Shown here: one piece after another, positions 25,634 through 35,331 of the stretch | How the letters are laid out: every line of letters begins with the position of its first letter | How positions within the stretch are numbered: the stretch's first letter is position 1 | NCBI RefSeq assembly: GCF_035969385.1 | Contig: NZ_JAYKKJ010000003.1 | Coordinates: 186,001 to 250,000 of the forward strand | DNA from: SELP01 sp035969385 | Lineage (GTDB): Bacteria > Pseudomonadota > Alphaproteobacteria > Rhodobacterales > Rhodobacteraceae | Length of the DNA stretch: 64,000 bases | Direction: 5' to 3' | Notes under the pieces: generated by a model | Seen by the model: the letters and a program-made list of their open reading frames with translations, nothing else | Database searches by the model: none | Told to the model about the DNA's origin: nothing | Program-made: the position numbers and the translations under genes

Positions 25634-26892
25634 TTGGCGGCTGCTCTCTTATCCAGCATGTCTTGGGTGATCAGCGTGGTGCCCTTGGGCGTCACGCGGA
25701 ACCACTTTGCATCTTCTTCCGGGTCCTCGCCCACCACAAGCCCTTCGGGGATGATAACCCCCCGGTCAATCACGCATTTCCGCAGCCGGGCGTGCCGGTT
25801 CACGGTCACATAGGGCAGGACGACCGCGTGATCGAGGACGGCGTAGGAATTGGTGTGCACCTCGGTGAACAGAAGCGAATTGCGCACCTCGGTCCCTGAA
25901 ATGATGCAGCCGCCCGACACCATCGACGATATCGCGACCCCACGGCGGTCTTTTTCGTCGTGGATGAATTTCGCGGGCGGAACGCTTTCGGCATAGGTCC
26001 AGATCGGCCATTCCGGGTCCCAGAGGTTCAGTTCCGGGGTGAAGTTGGTCAGGTCGATGTTCGCCTCCCAGAAGGCATCGACGGTCCCCACGTCCTTCCA
26101 ATAGGCGCTGGCCTCGGGGTGGCGCACGCAGCTTTCGGTGAACCGGTGGGCCACGGCCTTACCGTTCTTGACGATCTCGGGGATCAGGTCGTTGCCGAAA
26201 TCATGGCTGGAATTCGGGTCTTCGGCGTCTTTCAACAGCAGTTCACGCAGGAATTTCCAGTTGAAGACATAGATCCCCATCGAGGCCAGCGCCTGATCCG
26301 GGTCTTCCGGGGTTGCGGGCGGGTCTTTGGGTTTTTCGAGGAAAGAGGTGATCTGCCCCGTTGCATCGGTCGCCATCACGCCAAAGGCGGTGGCCTCCAT
26401 TCGCGGAACAGTCAGGCAGCCGATGGTCACGTCGGCCTTGGACTCGACATGCTGTTGCAGCATCAGTTCGTAGTCCATCTTGTAGATGTGGTCGCCCGCA
26501 AGGATCACGATGTAGTCGATGTTGTAGCTGTCGACGATGTCGATGTTCTGGGCCACGGCATCGGCCGTGCCGCGATACCACATGCCCTCGTCCACCCGCT
26601 GCGAGGCGGGCAGGATGTCCAGGAATTCATTGCGTTCCGCCCGGAAAAAGCTCCAGCCGCGCTGCACGTGGCGGATCAGGCTGTGGGCCTTGTACTGGGT
26701 CGCCAGCGCGATCTTGCGGATGCCGGAGTTCATCGCGTTCGACAGGGCAAAGTCGATGATCCGAGTCTTGCCGCCGAAATAGACGGCCGGTTTCACCCGG
26801 CGGTCGGTCAGTTCATGAAGTCGGCTGCCGCGCCCCCCGGCAAGAACAAAGGCCATCGACCGTTGGCTCAGACGTCGTGTGGTAGGTTGCAT
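25630..26892 (-). CDS. glgC: GlgC, glucose-1-phosphate adenylyltransferase
   Basis: 420 residues from the ATG at 26892, preceded by GGGGAGAGAG; upstream in-frame residues do not match the family. AFVLAGGRGSRLHELTDRRVKPAVYFGGK contains the pyrophosphorylase signature and the Arg/Lys allosteric contacts. ILAGDHIYKMDY and FLEKPKDPP are standard. The C-terminal left-handed helix domain (about 300-420) is present. The enzyme makes ADP-glucose, the committed step of glycogen synthesis, and is allosterically controlled in this family (fructose 6-phosphate or pyruvate in alphaproteobacteria). Confidence 0.96.
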   Translation of the reverse strand: MQPTTRRLSQRSMAFVLAGGRGSRLHELTDRRVKPAVYFGGKTRIIDFALSNAMNSGIRKIALATQYKAHSLIRHVQRGWSFFRAERNEFLDILPASQRVDEGMWYRGTADAVAQNIDIVDSYNIDYIVILAGDHIYKMDYELMLQQHVESKADVTIGCLTVPRMEATAFGVMATDATGQITSFLEKPKDPPATPEDPDQALASMGIYVFNWKFLRELLLKDAEDPNSSHDFGNDLIPEIVKNGKAVAHRFTESCVRHPEASAYWKDVGTVDAFWEANIDLTNFTPELNLWDPEWPIWTYAESVPPAKFIHDEKDRRGVAISSMVSGGCIISGTEVRNSLLFTEVHTNSYAVLDHAVVLPYVTVNRHARLRKCVIDRGVIIPEGLVVGEDPEEDAKWFRVTPKGTTLITQDMLDKRAAAK

Positions 26893-26908
26893 GTCTCTCT
26901 CCCCTTCT

Positions 26909-29101
26909 TCAGCCTTGTGCGGCCCGGAAAACAACCGCCGACAGGGGCGGCAAGGTGACTTCGATGGATGCGGGGCGGCCATTTGCGGGCGTGTCTGTCG
27001 CAACGACACCGCCCAGATTGCCCCGGTTGCCGCCGCCATAGATGCTGGCGTCGGTATTCATGATTTCGTCCCATTGTCCGGTGTGGGGCGCCCCAATCCG
27101 GAAACTGCTGCGTTCAACGGGCGTCAGATTCAGGGCGACCAGCACCGGCGGATCGCCGGCATCGCCCTTGCGCAGGAAGGTCAGGACCGACTCTTCGCTG
27201 TTTCCACCGTCGATCCATTCGAATCCGGCCGGATCGCAATCGTTCACATGCAGCGCCGGAACATCGCGATAAAGCTGGTTCAGATCACGGATCAGGCGCT
27301 GGATGCCGGCATGGGCCGGATCGGCCAAACTGGCCCAATCAATCTGCTCGTCATGTTTCCATTCATGGGCCTGGGCGATCTCGCAGCCCATGAACAGCAG
27401 CTTCTTGCCGGGGAAGGTCCACATGTAGCCGTAGTAGGCCCGCAGGTTGGCAAATTTCTCCCAACCGTTTCCGGGCATCTTTTCCAGCATCGACCCTTTG
27501 CCATGCACCACTTCGTCATGGCTGATCGGCAGGATGAAGTTTTCGCTGAATGCCCAGTCGATCGGGAAAGTCAGCAGATGGTGATCATACTTGCGATAGA
27601 TCGGGTCCTTTTCGATGTAGCGCAGGGTATCGTTCATCCACCCCATGTTCCATTTGAACCCGAACCCGAGGCCGCCCAGATCCACCGGCCGCGACACGCC
27701 CGGAAAGCTGGTGCTTTCCTCGGCCACGGTCATGATCCCGTCGTGGCGGCCATAGGCTTCGACGTTCATCGCCTTCATGAAGTCGATGGCTTCGTAGTTT
27801 TCGCGGCCACCGTCCTTGTTCGGAATCCATTGCCCATCGTCGCGGGAATAGTCGCGGTAGAGCATGGAGGCCACCGCGTCCACCCGCAGCCCGTCGATGT
27901 GGTATTCTTCCAGCCAATACAAGGCGTTGGCCACAAGGTAGTTCTTCACCTCGGTCCGGCCATAGTTGTAGATCAGCGTGTTCCAGTCCTGATGGAACCC
28001 TTCACGCGGATCGGCGTGTTCATAAAGCGCGGTTCCGTCGAACCGGCCCAACCCATGCGCGTCGGCGGGAAAATGCCCCGGCACCCAGTCAATCAGCACC
28101 CCAAGGCCTTCGGCATGGGCGGCCTCGATCAGGTCGCGGAATTCGTGCGGCGGGCCAAAGCGGATGGTTGGGGCATACATGCCCACCGGCTGATAGCCCC
28201 ATGACCCGTCGAACGGGAATTCCGAAACCGGCAGGAATTCAAGGTGGGTAAATCCCATGTCCTTGGCGTAGGCCACAAGTTCCTTGGCCAACTCCTTGTA
28301 GGACAACGGGCGGCCACCATCGTCATAGCGCCGCTTCCACGACCCGAGGTGCACCTCGTAGATCGAAATCGGGGCGCGGCGGTCGTTCGCGGCGGCGCGG
28401 GTTTCCATCCATTTGGCGTCTTTCCAGCCATAGCCCGCGATGTCCCGCACGACCGAGGCGGTTTCGGGCGGATGTTGCGCGCCAAACCCAGTTGGGTCCG
28501 CTTTCAGGTGCAGACCGCCGTGGGGATCGATGATTTCATATTTATAGGTCGCCCCATCGCCCACGCCCGGCAGGAAGATTTCCCAGACCCCGGTGTTGCC
28601 GACCCGGCGCATTGGGTTGCCGCGTCCGTCCCAGCCGTTGAAGTCGCCTACAATAGATACCCGGGCGGCGTTCGGCGCCCAGACGGCGAAATGGGTGCCC
28701 GCAACCTTTTCATGGGTCATGACATGGGCGCCCAGCGCCTCCCACAGACGGTAGTGCGTGCCTTCGCCGATCAGGTATTGATCCAACTCGCCCATGACCG
28801 GGCCGAACCGGTAGGGGTCTTCAAACCCATGCTCGGACCCATCCGCGTAGGTGGCAACAAGGCTGTAGTTCTTACCCCTGATCTTTCCGGAAAACACGTC
28901 GCCGCCCATTGAAGAAAGGGTCGATTTTGTCTTGCCGCAGATCGCACTAACCGCGGTTGCGCCGGGCAGATAGGCCGTGACCCAATTGGCCCCGCCATCG
29001 CGGTGCAGACCCAGCACGTCGAACGGCCGGTCATGCCGCCCGGCAGACAGCCGGTCGATATCTTCCTGCGTCAGGAATGCGGGCCCGTTTTTATCGGCCA
29101 T
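26909..29101 (-). CDS. glgB: GlgB, 1,4-alpha-glucan branching enzyme
   Basis: 730 residues, the usual length for the two-N-domain form. The parts are an N1 domain (to about 115), a CBM48 domain with HFAVWAPNAARVSIVGDFNGWDG, and a GH13 barrel with VLIDWVPGHFP, IDGLRVDAVASMLYRDYSR (nucleophile Asp), VAEESTSFPGVSRP (Glu) and ILPISHDEVVHGKGSM. It makes alpha-1,6 branches in glycogen. A strong GGGAGGAAA site precedes the ATG. It is the first gene of the operon glgB-glgC-glgA-glgX-pgm and follows a LacI-type operator. Confidence 0.96.
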   Translation of the reverse strand: MADKNGPAFLTQEDIDRLSAGRHDRPFDVLGLHRDGGANWVTAYLPGATAVSAICGKTKSTLSSMGGDVFSGKIRGKNYSLVATYADGSEHGFEDPYRFGPVMGELDQYLIGEGTHYRLWEALGAHVMTHEKVAGTHFAVWAPNAARVSIVGDFNGWDGRGNPMRRVGNTGVWEIFLPGVGDGATYKYEIIDPHGGLHLKADPTGFGAQHPPETASVVRDIAGYGWKDAKWMETRAAANDRRAPISIYEVHLGSWKRRYDDGGRPLSYKELAKELVAYAKDMGFTHLEFLPVSEFPFDGSWGYQPVGMYAPTIRFGPPHEFRDLIEAAHAEGLGVLIDWVPGHFPADAHGLGRFDGTALYEHADPREGFHQDWNTLIYNYGRTEVKNYLVANALYWLEEYHIDGLRVDAVASMLYRDYSRDDGQWIPNKDGGRENYEAIDFMKAMNVEAYGRHDGIMTVAEESTSFPGVSRPVDLGGLGFGFKWNMGWMNDTLRYIEKDPIYRKYDHHLLTFPIDWAFSENFILPISHDEVVHGKGSMLEKMPGNGWEKFANLRAYYGYMWTFPGKKLLFMGCEIAQAHEWKHDEQIDWASLADPAHAGIQRLIRDLNQLYRDVPALHVNDCDPAGFEWIDGGNSEESVLTFLRKGDAGDPPVLVALNLTPVERSSFRIGAPHTGQWDEIMNTDASIYGGGNRGNLGGVVATDTPANGRPASIEVTLPPLSAVVFRAAQG

Positions 29102-29146
29102 TATTGATTTCCTCCCATTGCGTCACAGCATGTACCATGTCGCCAC

Positions 29147-29176
29147 TGTTAGCGTTAACATGATTTTAGGAGTCAA
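29147..29176 (-). promoter_or_regulatory. Probable glg operon promoter with LacI-type operator
   Basis: TGTTAGCGTTAACA at 29147-29160 is a near-perfect palindrome (12 of 14 positions) of the LacI/GalR type. On the minus strand a TTGACT -35 box (29176-29171) stands 17 bases before GCTAAC (29153-29148), so the operator would cover the -10 box. This would repress glgB when sugar is scarce or absent. No LacI-family gene is in the window. Confidence 0.55.
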
Positions 29177-29252
29177 TATAGACTGAAAGGATAGCGCGAT
29201 AGCCCCCCTACCGGAAACCCGCTTTGCGCCATACGCATAGGGTGGGATCGAG

Positions 29253-30476
29253 TCAGATCACGGCGCGTTCAAGGATCGGACGGCCCTCGGCGATCCGGTC
29301 ATAGGCGAACGGCGACAGATCGAAGGTGCGATATTTGCCATAGGTGATCAGCTCTGACATGCCGCGCCCCATGGCGGGGGACTGCTGTAAACCGTGCCCG
29401 GAAAATCCGTTCTGGAACAGGAAGTTTTCAACCTGGGTGTGCGGCCCGAGAATGGCGTTCTGATCCAGCAGGTTATAGGCATATTGCCCGGTCCATTCGT
29501 TGATCACGCGGATCGCTTCGAACTGCGGGATACGGCTGGCGATGGCGGGCCACGCGGTATTTTCCCACAACCCGTGATCCATGGTGAAATCGGACGGGTC
29601 CGCCGCCGGGTCCGGGTCGCCCTTGCTGCCCGCCAGATAGGTTGTCGGTCCGTCCTGCCGCACATGAACGCCCGAGGGGTCGATCGTCAGCGGCAGGTCC
29701 ATGTTAATCGGGTTTTCGGCGGTGAAGACCCAGGTGTAGCGCTTGCGCGGCTCTACCGGGATGTCGATCCCGGCCATTGCGGCGGTGCGGGCCGCGCGTG
29801 GGCCCGAGGCGTTGACCAAATGACCGCAAGACACGACCTCTCCGCTGGCGAGCGTCACGCTCTCCACCCGCGTCCCGGCAGCGTTCAGGGTCATGCCCGT
29901 CACCTCGGCCGCGACATATTCCGCGCCCTGTTCCATCGCCTTGCGCCGGAACCATTCGAACAGGGTGCCCCCATCCCAATACCCTTCGTCGCGGGTGTTG
30001 ATGGAGCCAAGGACAATATCGTCCAACTGGTAGAACGGATAGCGTGTGGCGATCTCGTCAGCCGTCAACAGTTCGGTTTCCGCCCCCGCGGCCAGCTGCA
30101 CCTGCTGGTTGGCGCGCAGCACATCGGCAAAGCCTTCGCTATCGGCAAGGTAAAGGTAGCCGTAATTCTGCACCGTCAGGTTCGGCACCCGATCGTCGCC
30201 ACCCATATTGGCGCGCAGGTCACGGATGAAATCGGCAGTGAACTGCGACATGCGGATGTTCAGCTCCATCGAGAACTGCTGCCGGATGCAGGAGTTCGTG
30301 TGGGCCGTGGAACACCACGCATAGCTGGGGTCGCGTTCAAGGACGAGGATCGACCCGTCGAAATCCGGATTTTGCGTCAGCCACCAAGCGGTCGACGACC
30401 CCATGATCGCGCCGCCAATGATCACCACGTCATAGGACGACCGGCGGGGCGACGCCCCGAAACCCTTTGCCGCCAT
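29253..30476 (-). CDS. FAD-dependent oxidoreductase (DAO / glycine oxidase-like)
   Basis: 407 residues. The N-terminal YDVVIIGGAIMGSSTAWWL is a Rossmann GxGxxG-type FAD site, followed by LVLERDPSYAWCSTAHTNSCIRQQFS, where the CST/SCIRQQFS block is typical of the sarcosine/dimethylglycine oxidase branch. The C-terminus has NGFSGHGLQQSPAMGRGMSELI, the DAO end motif. It should oxidise an amine or amino acid. No signal peptide. Its start overlaps the hyuB stop by one base (TGATG), making it the third gene of a hyuA-hyuB-oxidase operon. The substrate cannot be told from sequence. Confidence 0.88.
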   Translation of the reverse strand: MAAKGFGASPRRSSYDVVIIGGAIMGSSTAWWLTQNPDFDGSILVLERDPSYAWCSTAHTNSCIRQQFSMELNIRMSQFTADFIRDLRANMGGDDRVPNLTVQNYGYLYLADSEGFADVLRANQQVQLAAGAETELLTADEIATRYPFYQLDDIVLGSINTRDEGYWDGGTLFEWFRRKAMEQGAEYVAAEVTGMTLNAAGTRVESVTLASGEVVSCGHLVNASGPRAARTAAMAGIDIPVEPRKRYTWVFTAENPINMDLPLTIDPSGVHVRQDGPTTYLAGSKGDPDPAADPSDFTMDHGLWENTAWPAIASRIPQFEAIRVINEWTGQYAYNLLDQNAILGPHTQVENFLFQNGFSGHGLQQSPAMGRGMSELITYGKYRTFDLSPFAYDRIAEGRPILERAVI

Positions 30477-32182
30477 CAGAACACCTCTCCCATACGCGCG
30501 CGGGCCAGAATGGCGTCAATTTCGGCCCGATCAAGCCCGTAATCACGGGCGGCCACCTCGGCACTGATATAGCCCAGCGCAAGGTCGCGGCGCACTTGCG
30601 CCGGGTCGCGTTCGGACGCGGGGCCATAGCCCGCCCCACCGGGAAAGGCCATCAGGACGCGGCGGCCATGCGGCACGAATTGCTTGCCCTTGCCCTTCAT
30701 CGGGGTTCCGTCGTCCTGACCGATTGTCGTGGGGGCGCCTTCGGACCCGCCGCGCCGGCCCCGGGCCGGATGGTTGACCCGGTCGAACATCGCCTGAAAG
30801 TCGAACTCGTGGCCGTCGCGGGCGCCGACCTCCATGAACTGGCCCAAGCCGCCGCGTGATTTACCTGCACCGCCGCTGTCGGGCCGCAGTTCCTTGCGCC
30901 AGATGATGACCGGACCGACCTGTTCCGTCGCCTCGACCGGCATGGTCATCACGCCCGAGGGGAAGGCGGTGGCGTTCATCCCGTCCAGTGCGGGCCGCGC
31001 CCCCGATCCGCCAGAGTTGAAGGTCAGCACCTCGGCCCGGACGGCCGATTTCGGTGCGGGCGCGTCGGTGCGCGGGCGCAGCGAGACCTGGAAGTTGCAC
31101 AGGCACCCGGCCCCTTCGGCGGGCACCGTATCGGGCAGCAGCTTGTCCAGCGCGTCATAGACCGTGTCGGGCACCATGTGACCGATCACGTGGCGCAGCG
31201 CCACCGGGGCCGGATGCCGGGCGTTCACGATGCTGTCCTCGGGCGCGACCACTTCGAACGGGGCGAGGGAGGCCGCGTTGTTGGGGATCTCCGGGGCGAT
31301 GGCGCATTTCAGCGCGTAGCAGGCGTAGGCCTTGGTATAGACCAGCGGCACGTTGATGCCCTTCTTATCCAGCCCGCTTGTCCCGTCCCAGTCGCACAGG
31401 ATGCGATCCTTTTCGATGGTCAATCGCACCTTCAGGTCCACCGGGTTGGAATAGCCGTCGATCCGCATATGCCCGTCGGCCACGCCCGGTTTCAGAGCGT
31501 TGATCCGGTCCAGCGTTGCGCGGCGCGAATTGGTCAGGATAAAGTCGGAAATCCCGGCCAAATCGGCCAGCCCGAATTCCTGCATCATGTCAATCAACCG
31601 TCGGTGGCCGATGTCGTTACAGGTCGCCAGCGCGTAGATATCCCCGACAAGTTGGTCGGGTTCGCGCACGTTGCCCCGGATGATCCGGATCAGGGTCTGG
31701 TCCACCTTGCCCCGGTCCGCGAATTTCATGATCGGGATATATAGGCCTTCCTCGTAGACCGAGTTCGCGTCGGCGCCAAACCCGCGCCCGCCGATATCGA
31801 CGATATGGGCGGTGCAGGCAAAGAACCCGACGTGCCGGCCCTGATGGAAGGAGGGCGTGACCACGGTGATATCATGCAGGTGGCCGGTGCCTTCCCACGG
31901 ATCGTTGGTGATATAGATATCGCCCTCGACCATGTTCTCGGCCCCGATCCGGCGGATGAAATGCGGCACCGCATCGGCCATGGCGTTGACGTGACCGGGG
32001 GTGCCGGTCACCGCCTGCGCCAGCATCTGGCCCGCCTCGTTATAGACCCCGGCGGACAGGTCGCCCGCCTCGCGGACCGAGGTGGAGAAGGCGGTGCGCA
32101 CCAGCGCCTGCGCCTGTTCTTCGACGACAGAAATCAGGCGGTTCCACATGACCTGATAGGCAACTTTGGACGGTTGGGTCAT
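30476..32182 (-). CDS. hyuB: Hydantoinase B / oxoprolinase family subunit
   Basis: 568 residues. MWNRLISVVEEQAQALVRTAFSTSVREAGDLSAGVYN and AMADAVPHFIR with ITNDPWEGTGHLHDI are hallmarks of the HyuB family; the C-terminal GGAGYGPASERDPAQVRRDLALGYIS is also typical. HyuA and HyuB together hydrolyse cyclic imides or amides (N-methylhydantoin, 5-oxoproline) or carboxylate ketones, using ATP. It lies 3 bp behind hyuA and overlaps the oxidase start by one base. Cytoplasmic. Confidence 0.92.
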   Translation of the reverse strand: MTQPSKVAYQVMWNRLISVVEEQAQALVRTAFSTSVREAGDLSAGVYNEAGQMLAQAVTGTPGHVNAMADAVPHFIRRIGAENMVEGDIYITNDPWEGTGHLHDITVVTPSFHQGRHVGFFACTAHIVDIGGRGFGADANSVYEEGLYIPIMKFADRGKVDQTLIRIIRGNVREPDQLVGDIYALATCNDIGHRRLIDMMQEFGLADLAGISDFILTNSRRATLDRINALKPGVADGHMRIDGYSNPVDLKVRLTIEKDRILCDWDGTSGLDKKGINVPLVYTKAYACYALKCAIAPEIPNNAASLAPFEVVAPEDSIVNARHPAPVALRHVIGHMVPDTVYDALDKLLPDTVPAEGAGCLCNFQVSLRPRTDAPAPKSAVRAEVLTFNSGGSGARPALDGMNATAFPSGVMTMPVEATEQVGPVIIWRKELRPDSGGAGKSRGGLGQFMEVGARDGHEFDFQAMFDRVNHPARGRRGGSEGAPTTIGQDDGTPMKGKGKQFVPHGRRVLMAFPGGAGYGPASERDPAQVRRDLALGYISAEVAARDYGLDRAEIDAILARARMGEVF

Positions 32183-32185
32183 AGC

Positions 32186-34267
32186 TCAGGCCCCTTTCAC
32201 GTTCAGGTCGATGGTGCCGTCCGACAGGGCGCGCGCCCGGCGGCTGGAGGGCACGACCACGGTCGTTTCATCTTCGGTGATCAGCGCGGGACCGTCTGCG
32301 CGGCTGCCCGGCTGCAGTCCGGCGCGGAGGTAGATCGCGGCAGGTTTCGCCCGGCCCAGCGCCGCATCGAACAACTCGCGCTGCCCCACGGCGGCGGGCT
32401 GGCCCGCGTCGACCACATCGGCGGCCGGATCGACCGGGGGCAATGGCGTGGTGGCGTTGACCGACCAGACGGTGATCTCGGCCTCCATCCCATCCACGGA
32501 CCGCCCGAACAGCTTGGCATAATCCTCCTCGAACAGCCGCAGGAAGGTGGCGGCGTCCGGGGCATGCGCCTGTTCCGGGGTCAGCGGCACGGGGATTTCC
32601 CAGCCCTGCCCGGAATAGCGCATATAGACCTTATGTTCGGTCAGGATCTCGGCCTTGGCGTCGCAGGACCGGACAAAGCCCTGCGCTTCCTCCTCCATCT
32701 CGGCGAACAGCGCCTTGACCCGATCCTGATCGAAGGCGCCGATCTTCATGAAGACAGAACGGTTCGCCTCGAAACTGAAGGGCGCGCGCAGGAACCCGAT
32801 GGCGGAACCTACCCCGGCCCCCTGCGGGATCAGGCAGCGGTCGATGCCCAGCTTTTCGCACAGGCGGGCGGCGTGCAGGGGGGCGGCGCCGCCGAAGGCG
32901 ATCATCGTATATTCGCTCAGATCCTCGCCGTTTTCGACGGCATGCACGCGGGCGGCATTGGCCATGTTTTCGTCGACCACTTCGGCCAGGCCCCAGGCCG
33001 CTTCGACCGGGTCCATGTCCAGACGATCGCCCAGATGGGCCGTCAGCGCGGCACGCGACCTGTCGGGATAGAGCGGGATCGTCCCGCCCGCGAAATTGTC
33101 AGGGTCCAGTTTGCCGAGAACTAGATCGGCGTCGGTCACGGCGGGCTTTTCCCCGCCCCGGCCATAACAGGCGGGCCCCGGTTCGGACCCAGCGCTTTCC
33201 GGGCCGACCCGGATCTGACCCAACAGGTCCACATGGGCCAGCGACCCGCCGCCCGCACCGATTTCCACCATGTCGATCACCGGGATCGAAATGGGCATCC
33301 CCGACCCTTTCTTGAACCGGTAGGTGCGGGCCACCTCGAACACGCGGGCGGTTTTCGGGGCGCGGTTCTTGATCAGGCAGATCTTGGCGGTGGTGCCGCC
33401 CATGTCGAAGGAAAGGACCTTGTCCAACCCGTGCCGCGCGGCGATGTCGGCGGCAAAGACCGCGCCGCCCGCCGGACCGCTTTCCACCAGCCGCACCGGG
33501 AAATCGGCGGCGGTGTCGATGTCGATGATCCCGCCACCGGAGTGCATCAGGAACACCGGGCAATCGGCCCCCTCCGCTGCCAGCCGCCCCTTCAACCGCC
33601 CAAGGTAGGACTTCATCAGCGGCTTGATATAGGCGTTGGCGATGGTCGTGTTGAACCGTTCGTATTCCCGCATCTGCGGGCTGACCTGCGACGACAGGGA
33701 CACCATCACGCCGGGCAGCTTTTCCGCCAGAACCTCGGCCACCATCCGTTCATGGGCGTCGTTCACATAGGAATGCAACAGGCCCACCGCGACGCTGTCA
33801 TAGCCGGCAGCGGCCAGATCATCGGCCAGCGCCTCGACCTCGGTCCGGTCCAGCGGGATCAGGACATTGCCCTGCGCATCCATCCTCTCGGCCACGGTAT
33901 AGCGGCGGTTCCGGGGCAAAAGCGGCTCTGGCAGGGTCAGGTTCAGGTCGTATTGTTCAAACCGGCTTTCGGTCCGCATCTCGATCACGTCGCGGAACCC
34001 TTGGGTGGTGATCAGCGCCGTCTTTGCCCCGCGCCGTTCGATCAGCGCGTTGGTGGCAAGGGTCGTCCCGTGGATGATCTGGCCGATCTGGTCGGGGCTG
34101 ATCCCGGCCTTGCCGCAAACCCGGTGCATCCCTTCGATGATCGCATCTTCGGGCGCGGAATAGGTCGTCAGCACCTTGGTGGAAAACCTGTCCGCGCCCA
34201 CGTCCAGAACCACGTCCGTAAAGGTTCCGCCGATATCCGCGCCCAGCCGTATTCCGTCCCGTGCCAT
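32186..34267 (-). CDS. hyuA: Hydantoinase A / oxoprolinase family subunit
   Basis: 693 residues, an ASKHA-fold ATPase subunit. Motifs are RLGADIGGTFTDVVLD at the N-terminus (phosphate-1 loop), IIHGTTLATNALIERRGAKTALITT, LSFDMGGTTAKICLI (phosphate-2) and MIAFGGAAPLHAARLCEKLGI. Length matches N-methylhydantoinase A. It supplies the ATP-driven half of the HyuAB enzyme. It is the first gene of the operon and lies 90 bp behind a LysR gene on the same strand, with a palindrome in the gap. The substrate is open. Confidence 0.92.
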   Translation of the reverse strand: MARDGIRLGADIGGTFTDVVLDVGADRFSTKVLTTYSAPEDAIIEGMHRVCGKAGISPDQIGQIIHGTTLATNALIERRGAKTALITTQGFRDVIEMRTESRFEQYDLNLTLPEPLLPRNRRYTVAERMDAQGNVLIPLDRTEVEALADDLAAAGYDSVAVGLLHSYVNDAHERMVAEVLAEKLPGVMVSLSSQVSPQMREYERFNTTIANAYIKPLMKSYLGRLKGRLAAEGADCPVFLMHSGGGIIDIDTAADFPVRLVESGPAGGAVFAADIAARHGLDKVLSFDMGGTTAKICLIKNRAPKTARVFEVARTYRFKKGSGMPISIPVIDMVEIGAGGGSLAHVDLLGQIRVGPESAGSEPGPACYGRGGEKPAVTDADLVLGKLDPDNFAGGTIPLYPDRSRAALTAHLGDRLDMDPVEAAWGLAEVVDENMANAARVHAVENGEDLSEYTMIAFGGAAPLHAARLCEKLGIDRCLIPQGAGVGSAIGFLRAPFSFEANRSVFMKIGAFDQDRVKALFAEMEEEAQGFVRSCDAKAEILTEHKVYMRYSGQGWEIPVPLTPEQAHAPDAATFLRLFEEDYAKLFGRSVDGMEAEITVWSVNATTPLPPVDPAADVVDAGQPAAVGQRELFDAALGRAKPAAIYLRAGLQPGSRADGPALITEDETTVVVPSSRRARALSDGTIDLNVKGA

Positions 34268-34336
34268 TGTCGCCCTCGCAATTCGTTTCCGGGGCAGAGT
34301 AGCCGCTTCGGCCGATCAGGAAAAATCCACATTGCA

Positions 34337-34349
34337 GATTGCCGCAATC
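34337..34349. promoter_or_regulatory. Palindrome GATTGC-C-GCAATC upstream of hyuA
   Basis: A perfect 6-bp inverted repeat with one central base, 70 bases before the hyuA start and 9 bases past the lysR stop. The shape fits a T-N11-A type LysR operator. The adjacent LysR gene is the obvious candidate ligand-dependent activator. Inference from position and symmetry. Confidence 0.45.
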
Positions 34350-34357
34350 AGGAATGC

Positions 34358-35248
34358 TTATCCTTCCGGCGGAAACAGCCCCTGCGCGATGTCGGCAGCA
34401 GTGCGGATGTAGGGCGGCGTCGGGTCACTGTTCCACCGGGCGGCAAACGCCAGGTTTTCGGGGGTCCAGCCATAGTCGATCCGGCGCAAACGGCCCGCCG
34501 CGATCGGATCGGCCACCATGGCGGCGGGCAGGCAGGCCAGACCCAGCCCATCCATCGCCAGATGCAGGCAGGCGGCGATATTGGACGAGGGGACCAGACG
34601 GGCCGGACAGCCTGCGCCGCGGAAATGCTGTTCCAACTGCAGAAACGGGGCGGTGCCCCGCGCGTGGGTCAGGATCGGCTGCGCGGCCAAATCCCGCGCG
34701 GTCAGCGGGTCTGGCAGGGCGGGCTGACCGGCGGCCACGACCCAGACATAGGGGGATTGGCCCAACGGCAGCTCGCGCCGGGCGGCGATGTCGAAGGGGC
34801 CGCTTTGGAAGGTCAGGTCCAGGTCCCGCTCGGCCAGCGCGCGGGTCAGGTTCGCGCTCAGGTCCACGGTCAGTTCCACATCGACCGCCGGGAACGCTTC
34901 TTTGAAGCGCATCAGGAAGGGGCGCAGCCAGGTCTGGGCGACCAATTCGCTGACCCCAAGGCGCAGGACACCATCGAACAGATCGGCCCGTCCGTTGGCC
35001 TGCACCATGTCATCCACCGCCCGCAGGATCGCGCGGGCATGGGGCAACAGGGCCGCCCCCTTGCGGGTCAGCAGAACGGACCCCGCATCGCGATCGAACA
35101 GCCGGTCGCCCAATTGATGTTCCAACTGCGATATCCGGTTCGAGATATTCGGTTGCGTGGTGTTCAGCCGTTCTGCCGCGCGGCGGAAATTGCCAAGGTC
35201 CGCGACGGTGACGAAGGCCTGCACATGCTTGAAGTTGAATTGCGCCAT
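34358..35248 (-). CDS. LysR-family transcriptional regulator
   Basis: 296 residues. The N-terminal winged helix (residues about 6-65) reads FVTVADLGNFRRAAERLNTTQPNISNRISQLEHQLGDRLFDR, the standard LysR motif. The C-terminal effector domain (about 90-296) has LRLGVSELVAQTWLRPFL. It likely controls the hyuA-hyuB-oxidase genes downstream on the same strand. The start diverges from rimO with an 83-base gap. Confidence 0.93.
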   Translation of the reverse strand: MAQFNFKHVQAFVTVADLGNFRRAAERLNTTQPNISNRISQLEHQLGDRLFDRDAGSVLLTRKGAALLPHARAILRAVDDMVQANGRADLFDGVLRLGVSELVAQTWLRPFLMRFKEAFPAVDVELTVDLSANLTRALAERDLDLTFQSGPFDIAARRELPLGQSPYVWVVAAGQPALPDPLTARDLAAQPILTHARGTAPFLQLEQHFRGAGCPARLVPSSNIAACLHLAMDGLGLACLPAAMVADPIAAGRLRRIDYGWTPENLAFAARWNSDPTPPYIRTAADIAQGLFPPEG

Positions 35249-35331
35249 GCGCTGATCTGGACCGAGCGCGCGCGCGGGCGCAAGCGCTTTCGCCCCTTCC
35301 CCGATGGCCCGCGCTGCACTATAGGGCGGCC

